Assembly: GCA_902776415.1 (NCBI GenBank)
Contig: CACYPY010000038.1
Coordinates: 1 to 38,741, forward strand
Direction: 5' to 3'
Source of the DNA: an uncultured Ruminobacter sp.
GTDB taxonomy: Bacteria > Pseudomonadota > Gammaproteobacteria > Enterobacterales > Succinivibrionaceae
DNA: 38,741 nt
In this document: positions 17,385 through 23,937 of the stretch, in pieces
Position numbering within the stretch: position 1 is the stretch's first letter
Layout of the letters: every line of letters starts with the position of its first letter
The notes under the pieces: model-generated
Told to the model about the DNA's origin: nothing
Seen by the model: only the letters and a program-made list of their open reading frames with translations
The model's database searches: none
Translations under genes and position numbers: made by a program

Positions 17385-18255
17385 ATCTCACTGCCGCTAA
17401 AAGGGATGCCTCTTCGCGGCAGGACTGAATGACGTGCTGGAAAGCAGGCCACTAACGTTTCAATACCACTAAAAGGTTGGCCCCTTTGCGGCTAATCGAG
17501 GACGATGAGGCCGAGATTATTGATTTCCCGTTTCAATACCGCTAAAGGGTTGGCCCCTTTGCGGCAAAAGCAGAAATAATGGAAAAATTCAATAGTCTTA
17601 AGTTTCAATACCGCTAAAGGGTGGCCCCTTTGCGGCCTCAGATTACGATTTCGAAGATATCGAGGATCTGAAAGTTTCAATACCGCTAAAGGGTTGGCCC
17701 CTTTGCGGCTTTTGCCTATGCGGTGGGCGCCGACAAGTTCTTTTACGTTTCAATACCGCTAAAGGGTTGGCCCCTTTGCGGCATGTAACGAAACTCCGCG
17801 ATTTTTCATGGGAGTATAAGTTTCAATACCGCTAAAGGGTTGGCCCCTTTGCGGCTTCGCAGTGCTGGTGATGTTAGGGATTGAAATTGTATGTTTCAAT
17901 ACCGCTAAAGGGTTGGCCCCTTTGCGGTCCTCGCTAAAGGGTTGGCCCCTTTGCGGCTACCTCCAACTTTGGAGGTTTTCGTTTCTATTCTAACAGGTTT
18001 CAATACCGCTAAAGGGTTGGCCCCTTTGCGGCGTGCAGCTGCCCTGTTGTGGAGAATCACCCTCAGCTGAAGTTTCAATACCGCTAAAGGGTTGGCCCCT
18101 TTGCGGCTGATGATGAGGCTGAAGCTCGTGCTCGTTGCATTGACGTTTCAATACCGCTAAAGGGTTGGCCCCTTTGCGGCTTCAGAATTTCGTGTTGGTT
18201 CGATGAGAACAGCTCCATGGTTTCAATACCGCTAAAGGGTTGGCCCCTTTGCGGT
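17385..18255 (-). CRISPR. CRISPR array, 36-nt repeats, transcribed on the minus strand
   Basis: Full-length repeats start at 17457, 17530, 17602, 17674, 17747, 17820, 17893, 17997, 18072, 18145 and 18220. A decayed one at 17385-17420 matches 26 of 36 bases, and a truncated one lies at 17932-17957. Spacers are 36-39 nt. On the minus strand the repeat begins GCCGCAAAGGGGCC and ends GCGGTATTGAAAC. CCGC-AAAGGG pairs with CCCTTT-A-GCGG around a GCCAA loop, leaving an ATTGAAAC tail, the classic 5' handle of type I/III crRNAs. The decayed repeat on the left and the promoter on the right agree that the leader is on the right. The repeat at 17602 is 35 nt (one loop T lost). The repeats at 17893 and 18220 end in T, not C. 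Array and III-D effector genes are 5.7 kb apart, so pairing them is inference. Confidence 0.97.
17932..17957 (-). repeat. Truncated CRISPR repeat fused to a leader fragment
   Basis: This copy keeps 26 nt of the repeat and lacks the ten bases that carry GTATTGAAAC. It is separated by only three bases from the complete repeat ending at 17928. The joint reads GCGGTCCTC, the same as the junction between the first repeat and the leader at 18252-18260. It therefore looks like a scar where an older leader-proximal repeat was joined to an internal repeat. Confidence 0.8.
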
Positions 18256-18500
18256 CCTCCGTTCAGGGGCCATTATGTCACAAAGGCTCAAAAGGTGTCA
18301 AAAATACACCGCACTTTGACAGTGGTCAAAACAAGTCTTTGTTACATGCAATTCTACCATATTTTTGAAAAATGAACCCATTTAAAAGGAGAATATTACC
18401 TGGGTCGCCGATCTTGATCACAAAAAACTAATTTGCGGTATATCATTAAAAATCATTAGCCCCATTTTTGAGACATTAATTTTTATTCTGGCAGTTGACG
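18256..18500 (-). other. CRISPR leader region
   Basis: AT-rich sequence next to the first repeat, on the upstream side for minus-strand transcription. It contains a promoter at 18272-18301 and a perfect 6-bp inverted repeat, TTTGAC-agtg-GTCAAA, at 18315-18330. That repeat could be an operator or an adaptation-machinery site. A,T-rich tracts continue to about 18500. No gene is visible between here and the ATPase pseudogene starting at 18824. The plus-strand frame 18495-18986 is a shadow. Confidence 0.65.
18272..18301 (-). promoter_or_regulatory. Pre-crRNA promoter in the leader
   Basis: On the minus strand TTGACA (18301-18296), an 18-bp spacer and CATAAT (18277-18272) place the start of transcription a few bases before the first repeat. 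A TTGACC...TATTTT pair with 17-bp spacing lies just upstream as a weaker alternative. Confidence 0.65.
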
Positions 18501-18823
18501 GATTATTTTGGCTTTGCTTGGATATTGAATCAGACTACTAATTTCATGACCCGCAATTTGTTTTTAGCACTAATCTGTGTAACAAATTACATAGCTCCAT
18601 TGACGATACTTTTATCTGATTATAGTATGAATGAACGAAAAACTGTTTTCAGCGGTAAAGGCATTACCCGGCACTTACGGGCACTGTCATCAGTCATTAT
18701 CATATTGAGATTTGTCTGTCCCCGGAAATCTCCATCCTTATTCCGAATAAGCCATCTAAGAAAATCTGCGGATATACCGTTATTGCCAAACCGCAAATTG
18801 CAGTGTCTTCCCCCGGCAGAAAA

Positions 18824-19590
18824 CTACCGGTCCAGACTCTGTTCATCTGTCAGAAAATCAATTAGTCCCAGCCGAAGAATCCCGGCATTATCAGTCCAGG
18901 ATTTTCCACAGGACTTCGAAATCACAACCTTTTTGAAGAAATCGCCAACAGCCATGAGAGATCTGAGCACCGCTGCAGACTTTTGATTGTCATCCATACT
19001 GAGAGCAGGCTGAATGTAGTTCATCCTGTTCCCCTTCCTGGCAATGAAAACAATCTCCGGATTTTTCTGCACTCTGACTCCCGTGCTGCCGGTTTCCGTA
19101 ACCGCAACGTTTCCGACATCCACCCAAAATCCCCTGAAGCTCGTTATAGATCATGTTCTCCATGATATGAGTCTCCTCCTGCTGTCTTGAGCCCCGGTCT
19201 CACATTCCTGAGTCCGATATCTGCACAGTAGTATTTTGAGGGATATCCGAAGTACCTTTTCCCTTTCACATCATACCTGTCAGCCCTTGAAAACAGAAAA
19301 CTGTCCGTCAGATACGAGAGACAGGTGCCGATGATTTCAGAGTCGGCTTTGATTCCTCTGTTACTGGCCACGGTCCCGGAGATCCTGCCGGGATTTGTCA
19401 GGGAACCAGCAGAAGAGCACAGACTGCCGGTCAGTTCTCTGAAGGAGCCGGTTTCTGAAAATCTCAAACAGAATGGTACTCTTGCCGCATCTTCTGATTC
19501 CGGTAATAACTTTAATCCTGCCGTTCCACATCTTGCTGACAGACAAGACGGTCAGGATATCTCTGTCTTGTGAAAACCATAAGCTCTTCC
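18824..19590 (-). pseudogene. Broken AAA_14/DUF4143 ATPase
   Basis: Minus-strand fragments in different frames line up with the AAA_14 plus DUF4143 ATP-binding family. The N-terminal piece (about 19361-19575) has IKVITGIRRCGKSTILFEIF, a Walker A. The middle piece (about 19144-19440) has ADRYDVKGKRYFGYPSKYYC, then ADIGLRNVRPG. The C-terminal piece (18824-19123) has VFIARKGNRMNYIQPALSM and a final LGLIDFLTDE. An intact member is about 400 aa. Here about 250 codons remain, with at least two frameshifts and an internal loss covering the Walker B region. Such ATPases are often linked to mobile or toxin-like modules. This one cannot be functional as read. Confidence 0.85.
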
Positions 19591-19774
19591 ACTTCCAGCT
19601 CTCTCTGCCTCTGCCCGGATTTTCCTGATTTGCCGTGATTAACCAGGGTTGCCATAATCGGAACTTACTCTACAGTGCGAGTTAATTCCGAACAGTTCTT
19701 CCGCACGGTATTCCCGAACAGACACTACGTTTTTTATGACCAGCCTCTCCGTGTCTTCGGCCGGTATCTTTCAG

Positions 19775-20542
19775 TCAGACCAGAACAGTCTCCTGAAAAA
19801 ACCGGTTCAGGGAGGCAATGTCCCGGTTCCTGTTGTCCGGGATCTGACTCAGCATTTCCTGCTGTGCCTTAATCTCGGCTTCGATAAAGTCACTGATTGC
19901 CGGAATCCGGGGCATAAGTTCCCCTTCAGGTGTTTGCCGCTTTATTTCCAGAAGTTCGGCCGCGGCCGTCTTAAGCTCCTCCGGCAGATCCTGTTTCATA
20001 AGATCCCGAAACAGCATCGGAGGGGCCTCGTGACAGCTTTCGATATATCTGGCGGCCAGGAGCGGACGAAGAGCGTAAAAGTACTTCTTGTAGCTGACAC
20101 GGTCTCCGGTGAGATAAGTCAGAAAAGTGTTTTTGGCAAGGCCGTAATAATGACAGACTCCCGCCTTTTCTGAAAAACACCTGAAGGCGGCTTCCCGCGC
20201 TCCGGCCCATTCCGGCGATTCCCGGTAAATGATCGGAGAATTAAGCCATTCATAAATTGCGGGGTTGCTTTTGGCAATCTGCATCAGGGCCTTTCGGAGA
20301 TCCCAGCCGTTGATATCGTAAACCTCGTCAAGCTGCCATTCGATGACATCCCTGGGTTCATCCACCCTGAGGTATTCCTTAAGAGGCCGCACATACACAA
20401 AACGGACGTCATAGTCGCTGTCCGGAGATTCCAGCCCCCAGGCCCGGCTTCCCGATTCCGCGGCAAACAGAATGCGGACATTACGCTCCGTTTCAATCTG
20501 TTCGAGTCTGTTTCTGATTTCCCTTTCCATATCGGCATCCAT
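19775..20542 (-). CDS. RlaP/YcgL-type nucleotidyltransferase
   Basis: The protein is 255 aa and fits the predicted nucleotidyltransferase family PF10127 (RlaP, YcgL). The catalytic part is at the N-terminus: RILFAAESGSRAWGLESPDS, then DYDVRFVYV, which gives the GS helix and the DxD-type acidic pair. Further family-like parts are WDLRKALMQIAKSNPAIYEW, then KKYFYALRPLLAARYI. Family members are thought to transfer nucleotides to RNA or another acceptor, and some neighbour RNA ligases, though none is visible here. The ATG at 20542 follows the upstream paralog's TGA by one base, with GGGAGG 7 nt before it inside that gene, so the two are coupled. Downstream is about 180 bp of decayed sequence, then the ATPase pseudogene. 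Confidence 0.87.
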   Translation of the reverse strand: MDADMEREIRNRLEQIETERNVRILFAAESGSRAWGLESPDSDYDVRFVYVRPLKEYLRVDEPRDVIEWQLDEVYDINGWDLRKALMQIAKSNPAIYEWLNSPIIYRESPEWAGAREAAFRCFSEKAGVCHYYGLAKNTFLTYLTGDRVSYKKYFYALRPLLAARYIESCHEAPPMLFRDLMKQDLPEELKTAAAELLEIKRQTPEGELMPRIPAISDFIEAEIKAQQEMLSQIPDNRNRDIASLNRFFQETVLV

Positions 20543-20543
20543 G

Positions 20544-21578
20544 TCATAACCTCCCGGTAACCGCATAAAGATTAACCCGCTCCACCAAACGCCCTACCGC
20601 CGCCATGTCCGGTTCCTCCGGAAGAGAGGTGTGCCGGATTGCCTCGTCCAGCTTTCTTTCATATTCGTCCACCATGGCGTAGAAGTCCTTCGAGTAGGTG
20701 CCGTCCGGAAGCATAAAATCACCTCGCCGGATAGAAAGAAGCACCGGAAGGTCCTCAGTTCTCCTGGTGATGATTCGCCGTTTCTCCACAATGTCCCGGG
20801 CCATCAGAAGGAGCCGGACCAGGTGCATGGCGTGCTTGTTGAGATGATTGTCGTCCTTCTTTTTGTTGCGGGCACCAAGCTTGTCGTATTCCCGGAGCAC
20901 GGCCCGCACCTGTCCGGTCAGATCCGAAAACCGCCGGAGCGGGAAGTGCCGGCAGACCGCATCCATAAAGATCTCCTGCTCCATGTCAGGGCTGTCGGAT
21001 CTGTCCATGCTGATCCTGAAATCCCCCGATGAGGATGAGGAATTCACGGCATCTCCGTTCTTCCGGTTAAATTCCTCGATAACGCAGTTTACGGAATTCA
21101 TGATATGCCATTCCCGATCAGGCTGCGGCAGGGAATCCCGGGCAATGGCATTCTGAAGACGCCGGAGCTGATCGTTGGCGTATCTCCCGAAGCTCCGCAC
21201 CGCTCTCATGGAAAGAAAGATGCCGGCATTCTCCCGGAGCTCCTGTCCCAGCGGGGACTTTATCAGGTACTGGTCATCCTCCAGCCCCAGAATCTCGCAG
21301 GTGTTGGGATTGCATTCCAGAAGAAGCTTCACCATCTTGTTGAAGCTGTAAATGACGGTATCGGTGCCGTCGTCCACATACTGCTCGAACTTCGTGAGAC
21401 CGATGAGATCCGAGGGCAGGTTCAGCGTTATCCCCCGAAAGTCCACGTCGCTGTTCTCGTTGGCAGTGCCGTAGGCGTGACTTCCGCCCAGCCCCAAAAG
21501 CATTATCCGATCCCCGAGTCTCTCGTTGGTCCGGATGAAATCGTAACTCCCGGACTTTAAAAGCTCCTGAAAATCCAT
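20544..21578 (-). CDS. RlaP-type nucleotidyltransferase, longer paralog
   Basis: The protein is 344 aa of the same predicted nucleotidyltransferase family. The catalytic region is RIMLLGLGGSHAYGTANENS, then DVDFRGITLN. A helical C-terminal region includes HLNKHAMHLVRLLLMARDIV. About 45 residues around 178-215 are Ser/Asp-rich and look like a flexible insertion. AGGAG precedes the ATG by 10 nt. It is the first gene of the pair, with a -10-like TATAAT about 100 bp upstream. A remnant of a close homolog lies at 23442-23742, so this gene family has been duplicated locally. Confidence 0.88.
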   Translation of the reverse strand: MDFQELLKSGSYDFIRTNERLGDRIMLLGLGGSHAYGTANENSDVDFRGITLNLPSDLIGLTKFEQYVDDGTDTVIYSFNKMVKLLLECNPNTCEILGLEDDQYLIKSPLGQELRENAGIFLSMRAVRSFGRYANDQLRRLQNAIARDSLPQPDREWHIMNSVNCVIEEFNRKNGDAVNSSSSSGDFRISMDRSDSPDMEQEIFMDAVCRHFPLRRFSDLTGQVRAVLREYDKLGARNKKKDDNHLNKHAMHLVRLLLMARDIVEKRRIITRRTEDLPVLLSIRRGDFMLPDGTYSKDFYAMVDEYERKLDEAIRHTSLPEEPDMAAVGRLVERVNLYAVTGRL

Positions 21579-21676
21579 AGCGTCTTTTCTCCTTGAATCC
21601 CGGGCGAAGGTACCGGGTGCCGGACACCGGGTTTAATTACGCCCCGCCGGGTGTCTTATCCTAAAACTGCGCAACG

Positions 21677-21682
21677 ATTATA
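21677..21682 (-). promoter_or_regulatory. -10 element for the rlaP pair
   Basis: A perfect TATAAT on the minus strand lies in an A/T-rich stretch 99 bp upstream of the rlaP start. No good -35 is seen at 16-18 bp. The upstream A/T tract could act as an UP-like element. Confidence 0.4.
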
Positions 21683-21730
21683 GCTTCAATTAAAAAATAA
21701 TCATGAAAATATTTAAAAAACTCATATCAA

Positions 21731-23440
21731 TCAGAATAACAACCACAAAACAAGAATTACCGTGATAATAACAGGAATTACGAGACATCCAAAGATTTTT
21801 CCGCAGCACCATGAATGTGCGTCAGTCAGCCATGACAGGCGCCGGTTCGGATCAGGCAGTGCCGTCCTGAAGTCCGGGACTTCCAGATCAAACACGTATT
21901 CCCCGATCTGATGCGACACCGCCAGGCTGCGATTAAAATGATGATCCGGGGACTGATATCCGGTGGGCACAAAAACCACCACGTCAAAGCCAATCTGACT
22001 CAAAAACGCCAGGGTGATGTCATCCTCCAGGGACGGCGCCGTCTCACCGGCGGCAATGCAAATCAGCTTCGGGTTCTTCTTTGTAAAGTCAAACCTCTGA
22101 ATCATCCTGAGGATATTCTTATCGAGACTCAGGGCCACGGCAATCACGGTGTACTCCATACCGTTCTCGAGGGTACCCCTGATGATCTTCTGATCAATGA
22201 GCTTCTGAAGACAGTCCAGAAGATAATCCTGCAATGGTTCCCTTAAAAAGCCGTACCGGTAGAACCTGTGGGACTTAATCAGGTTTTTCTGAAGCCGGCC
22301 GTTACTGAAAAATTCCTTTGCAAAGGGCTTCAGTTTCTTTTGTGATGTTTCGGAAAAATGCGGAAAGGCTCTGATGACCGCGGTATCCGGGGTGGCGAGC
22401 TTTCTGACGCTGTCCCAGTACGCATACACGTCGCCGTTTCTGATGCCGTTAACCACCGCAAAAATCACCGGCATGGTTACCGTGCCGTCCCGGACACTGA
22501 AGTTCGGCCGGTACTTAAGCTCCTGATCCCACAGAACGAATATCTCGTCATATGTGGTTTTGAGAAGAAGCGGCACCGCACCGGAATACTGCTGATTCCG
22601 GTATAGTCCGTCCCCGTACAGCCCGGAATCCAGATCCCGCTCGGCGTGATAGGAGGCAGTGCCCATGGACATGCCGTTGTCCGGGTCCGGATAGGCGGAT
22701 ACATCCAGGGATTCTTCATAGTGAACCTCGTACAGCAGAGGATCCTCAAGGCAGCACTTTTTGCGGAGATCCGGGCAGAAAATGACCACGTCTGCCGGAA
22801 GCCGGGCCAGAAAACGGCAAAACAAAGCTTCGGAAGCGTTGCGGCAGCCGCCCATGTAAAAAAAGCACCCGATGCGGAGCGGATCCCCGCTTTCAAAAAG
22901 ATCCCTGTGATAGCGCCGGAGCCAGCAGATAAGGTGCACACCGGTACCGGTGAGCCTGCTCAGATTTCCCTCCCTGCGTCTCTCCTCCAGCATAAGCTCC
23001 GTAAAGGCCTTTCGGGCGAGGCGGCGGATTTCCCCGGTCAGGAACCCGAGATTAGGAAGGAGTCCGGAAACAAGCTCTTTGATACTCCGAAAATTTCCTC
23101 TGGTAACGGCGTCAATCTCGGCGGGGGTTGGCGGAGGGATACGGCCATCGGCAATAACAACCTTTCTTCCGGCCGTCAGAAGATCCTGCCTGAGGTGGTA
23201 GAGATCGTCAAGATAGGTAACCCTGTCCTCCGCCCCCGTGATTCTTATGAAAGAGTTCGAAAAAAATCCGGGACGGGGATTCCGGGAGGCAGGATCCTTT
23301 CTGATATCATCCAGGGGCTTTCCGGACATCCAGGCGTTGGTGCAGGCTTTAAGCTGCGGCTTTTCGCCTAAAAGCCGTTCCAGCTCCTCCTGAATGTACT
23401 TCAGACTGACTTTGATTTTACTTTCCCTGTCGGCATCCAT
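21731..23440 (-). CDS. N-terminally truncated YceG paralog with C-terminal membrane anchor
   Basis: The protein is 569 aa from the ATG at 23440, which has GGGAGG 7 nt upstream. From EKPQLKACTNAWMSGKPLDD onward it is very close to the full YceG at 4520-6790, but the 235 N-terminal residues of that protein are missing. Its first residues, MDADRESKIK, instead match the start of the RlaP protein (MDADMEREIR), so a recombination placed YceG sequence behind an rlaP start. After RRLSWL the C-terminus differs and ends in a hydrophobic helix, GCLVIPVIITVILVLWLLF, suggesting a tail-anchored membrane form. It stays open for 569 codons despite divergence, which argues that it is expressed. Its function is unknown. 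It lies between the rlaP pair and the III-D operon. Confidence 0.82.
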   Translation of the reverse strand: MDADRESKIKVSLKYIQEELERLLGEKPQLKACTNAWMSGKPLDDIRKDPASRNPRPGFFSNSFIRITGAEDRVTYLDDLYHLRQDLLTAGRKVVIADGRIPPPTPAEIDAVTRGNFRSIKELVSGLLPNLGFLTGEIRRLARKAFTELMLEERRREGNLSRLTGTGVHLICWLRRYHRDLFESGDPLRIGCFFYMGGCRNASEALFCRFLARLPADVVIFCPDLRKKCCLEDPLLYEVHYEESLDVSAYPDPDNGMSMGTASYHAERDLDSGLYGDGLYRNQQYSGAVPLLLKTTYDEIFVLWDQELKYRPNFSVRDGTVTMPVIFAVVNGIRNGDVYAYWDSVRKLATPDTAVIRAFPHFSETSQKKLKPFAKEFFSNGRLQKNLIKSHRFYRYGFLREPLQDYLLDCLQKLIDQKIIRGTLENGMEYTVIAVALSLDKNILRMIQRFDFTKKNPKLICIAAGETAPSLEDDITLAFLSQIGFDVVVFVPTGYQSPDHHFNRSLAVSHQIGEYVFDLEVPDFRTALPDPNRRLSWLTDAHSWCCGKIFGCLVIPVIITVILVLWLLF

Positions 23441-23441
23441 G

Positions 23442-23742
23442 TCAGAACCTCCCGGTAGCCGCATAAAGATTAACCCGCTCCGTAAAACGCCCTGCCTCAG
23501 CCATATCAGGGTTCTCCGGAAGATCGGACAGAAAGAAGGACGGGAAGAACCGCGATTTTCCTTATGAGAATTCGCAGCATTCCCGCAATATCCCGAAAAT
23601 CACCGTCGATGGTCTCGCCGGAAGTGCACCGGACACGACTTTCCCCGGAACGAGAGGCAATACCGGTCCCCGAGTACCCCGTTAGCCAGAATGAAATCGT
23701 GGCACTCTGAATTCAAGCTTCTGAAAATCCTTGGCATCTTTT
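23442..23742 (-). pseudogene. Remnant of an rlaP-type nucleotidyltransferase
   Basis: Both ends match the intact gene at 20544-21578 at the nucleotide level. The start region has AAGGATTTTCAGAAGCTT against ATGGATTTTCAGGAGCTT, followed by CGATTTCATTCTGG. The end region has GCGGCTACCGGGAGG, then TTCTGA. Only about 300 of 1,035 bp remain, with frameshifts between. The last bases still supply the ribosome-binding site for the YceG paralog, exactly as the intact gene does for the next RlaP. Confidence 0.8.
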
Positions 23743-23860
23743 CTCCTGAAATCACAGGGGCCGGACACAGGAAAGCATGCTTGATTATTCCCTGCTTCAT
23801 TCTCACTGACACGGGGGATCCGGACGGAATACCGGCCAGGCCAAAAACACAATAATGAAA

Positions 23861-23906
23861 GAAACTCCCCGGACTGACAAAATCTGTCAACCCGCTGGAG
23901 TTTTTA
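23861..23906 (-). terminator. Likely terminator of the III-D operon
   Basis: On the minus strand AAACTCC pairs with GGAGTTT, and inside it TGACA pairs with TGTCA around GATTT. A T-rich TTTCTTTC follows. It lies about 30 bp after the last cas stop. A T-run on the plus strand would let it work in both directions. Confidence 0.55.
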
Positions 23907-23937
23907 ACATTCTGAGCTTTCGTGAAAATGAATAAAA

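Noticed and set aside
17492..17680. 62-codon minus-strand frame inside the array
   Set aside because: It is made of CRISPR repeats and spacers and repeats its own sequence (ANPLAVLK), so it is not a gene.
18495..18986. 163-codon plus-strand frame in and after the leader
   Set aside because: Its second half is antisense to the ATPase pseudogene and its first half lies in AT-rich leader DNA without a ribosome site.
19655..19780. About 40-codon minus-strand frame reading TERLVIKNVVSVREYRAEEL
   Set aside because: It looks protein-like but has no start or ribosome site and no known family. Probably debris between rlaP and the ATPase pseudogene.
23600..23890. 96-codon minus-strand open frame as a gene
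   Set aside because: Its middle aligns out of frame with the start of an RlaP gene. It is part of the decayed remnant, not an independent protein.
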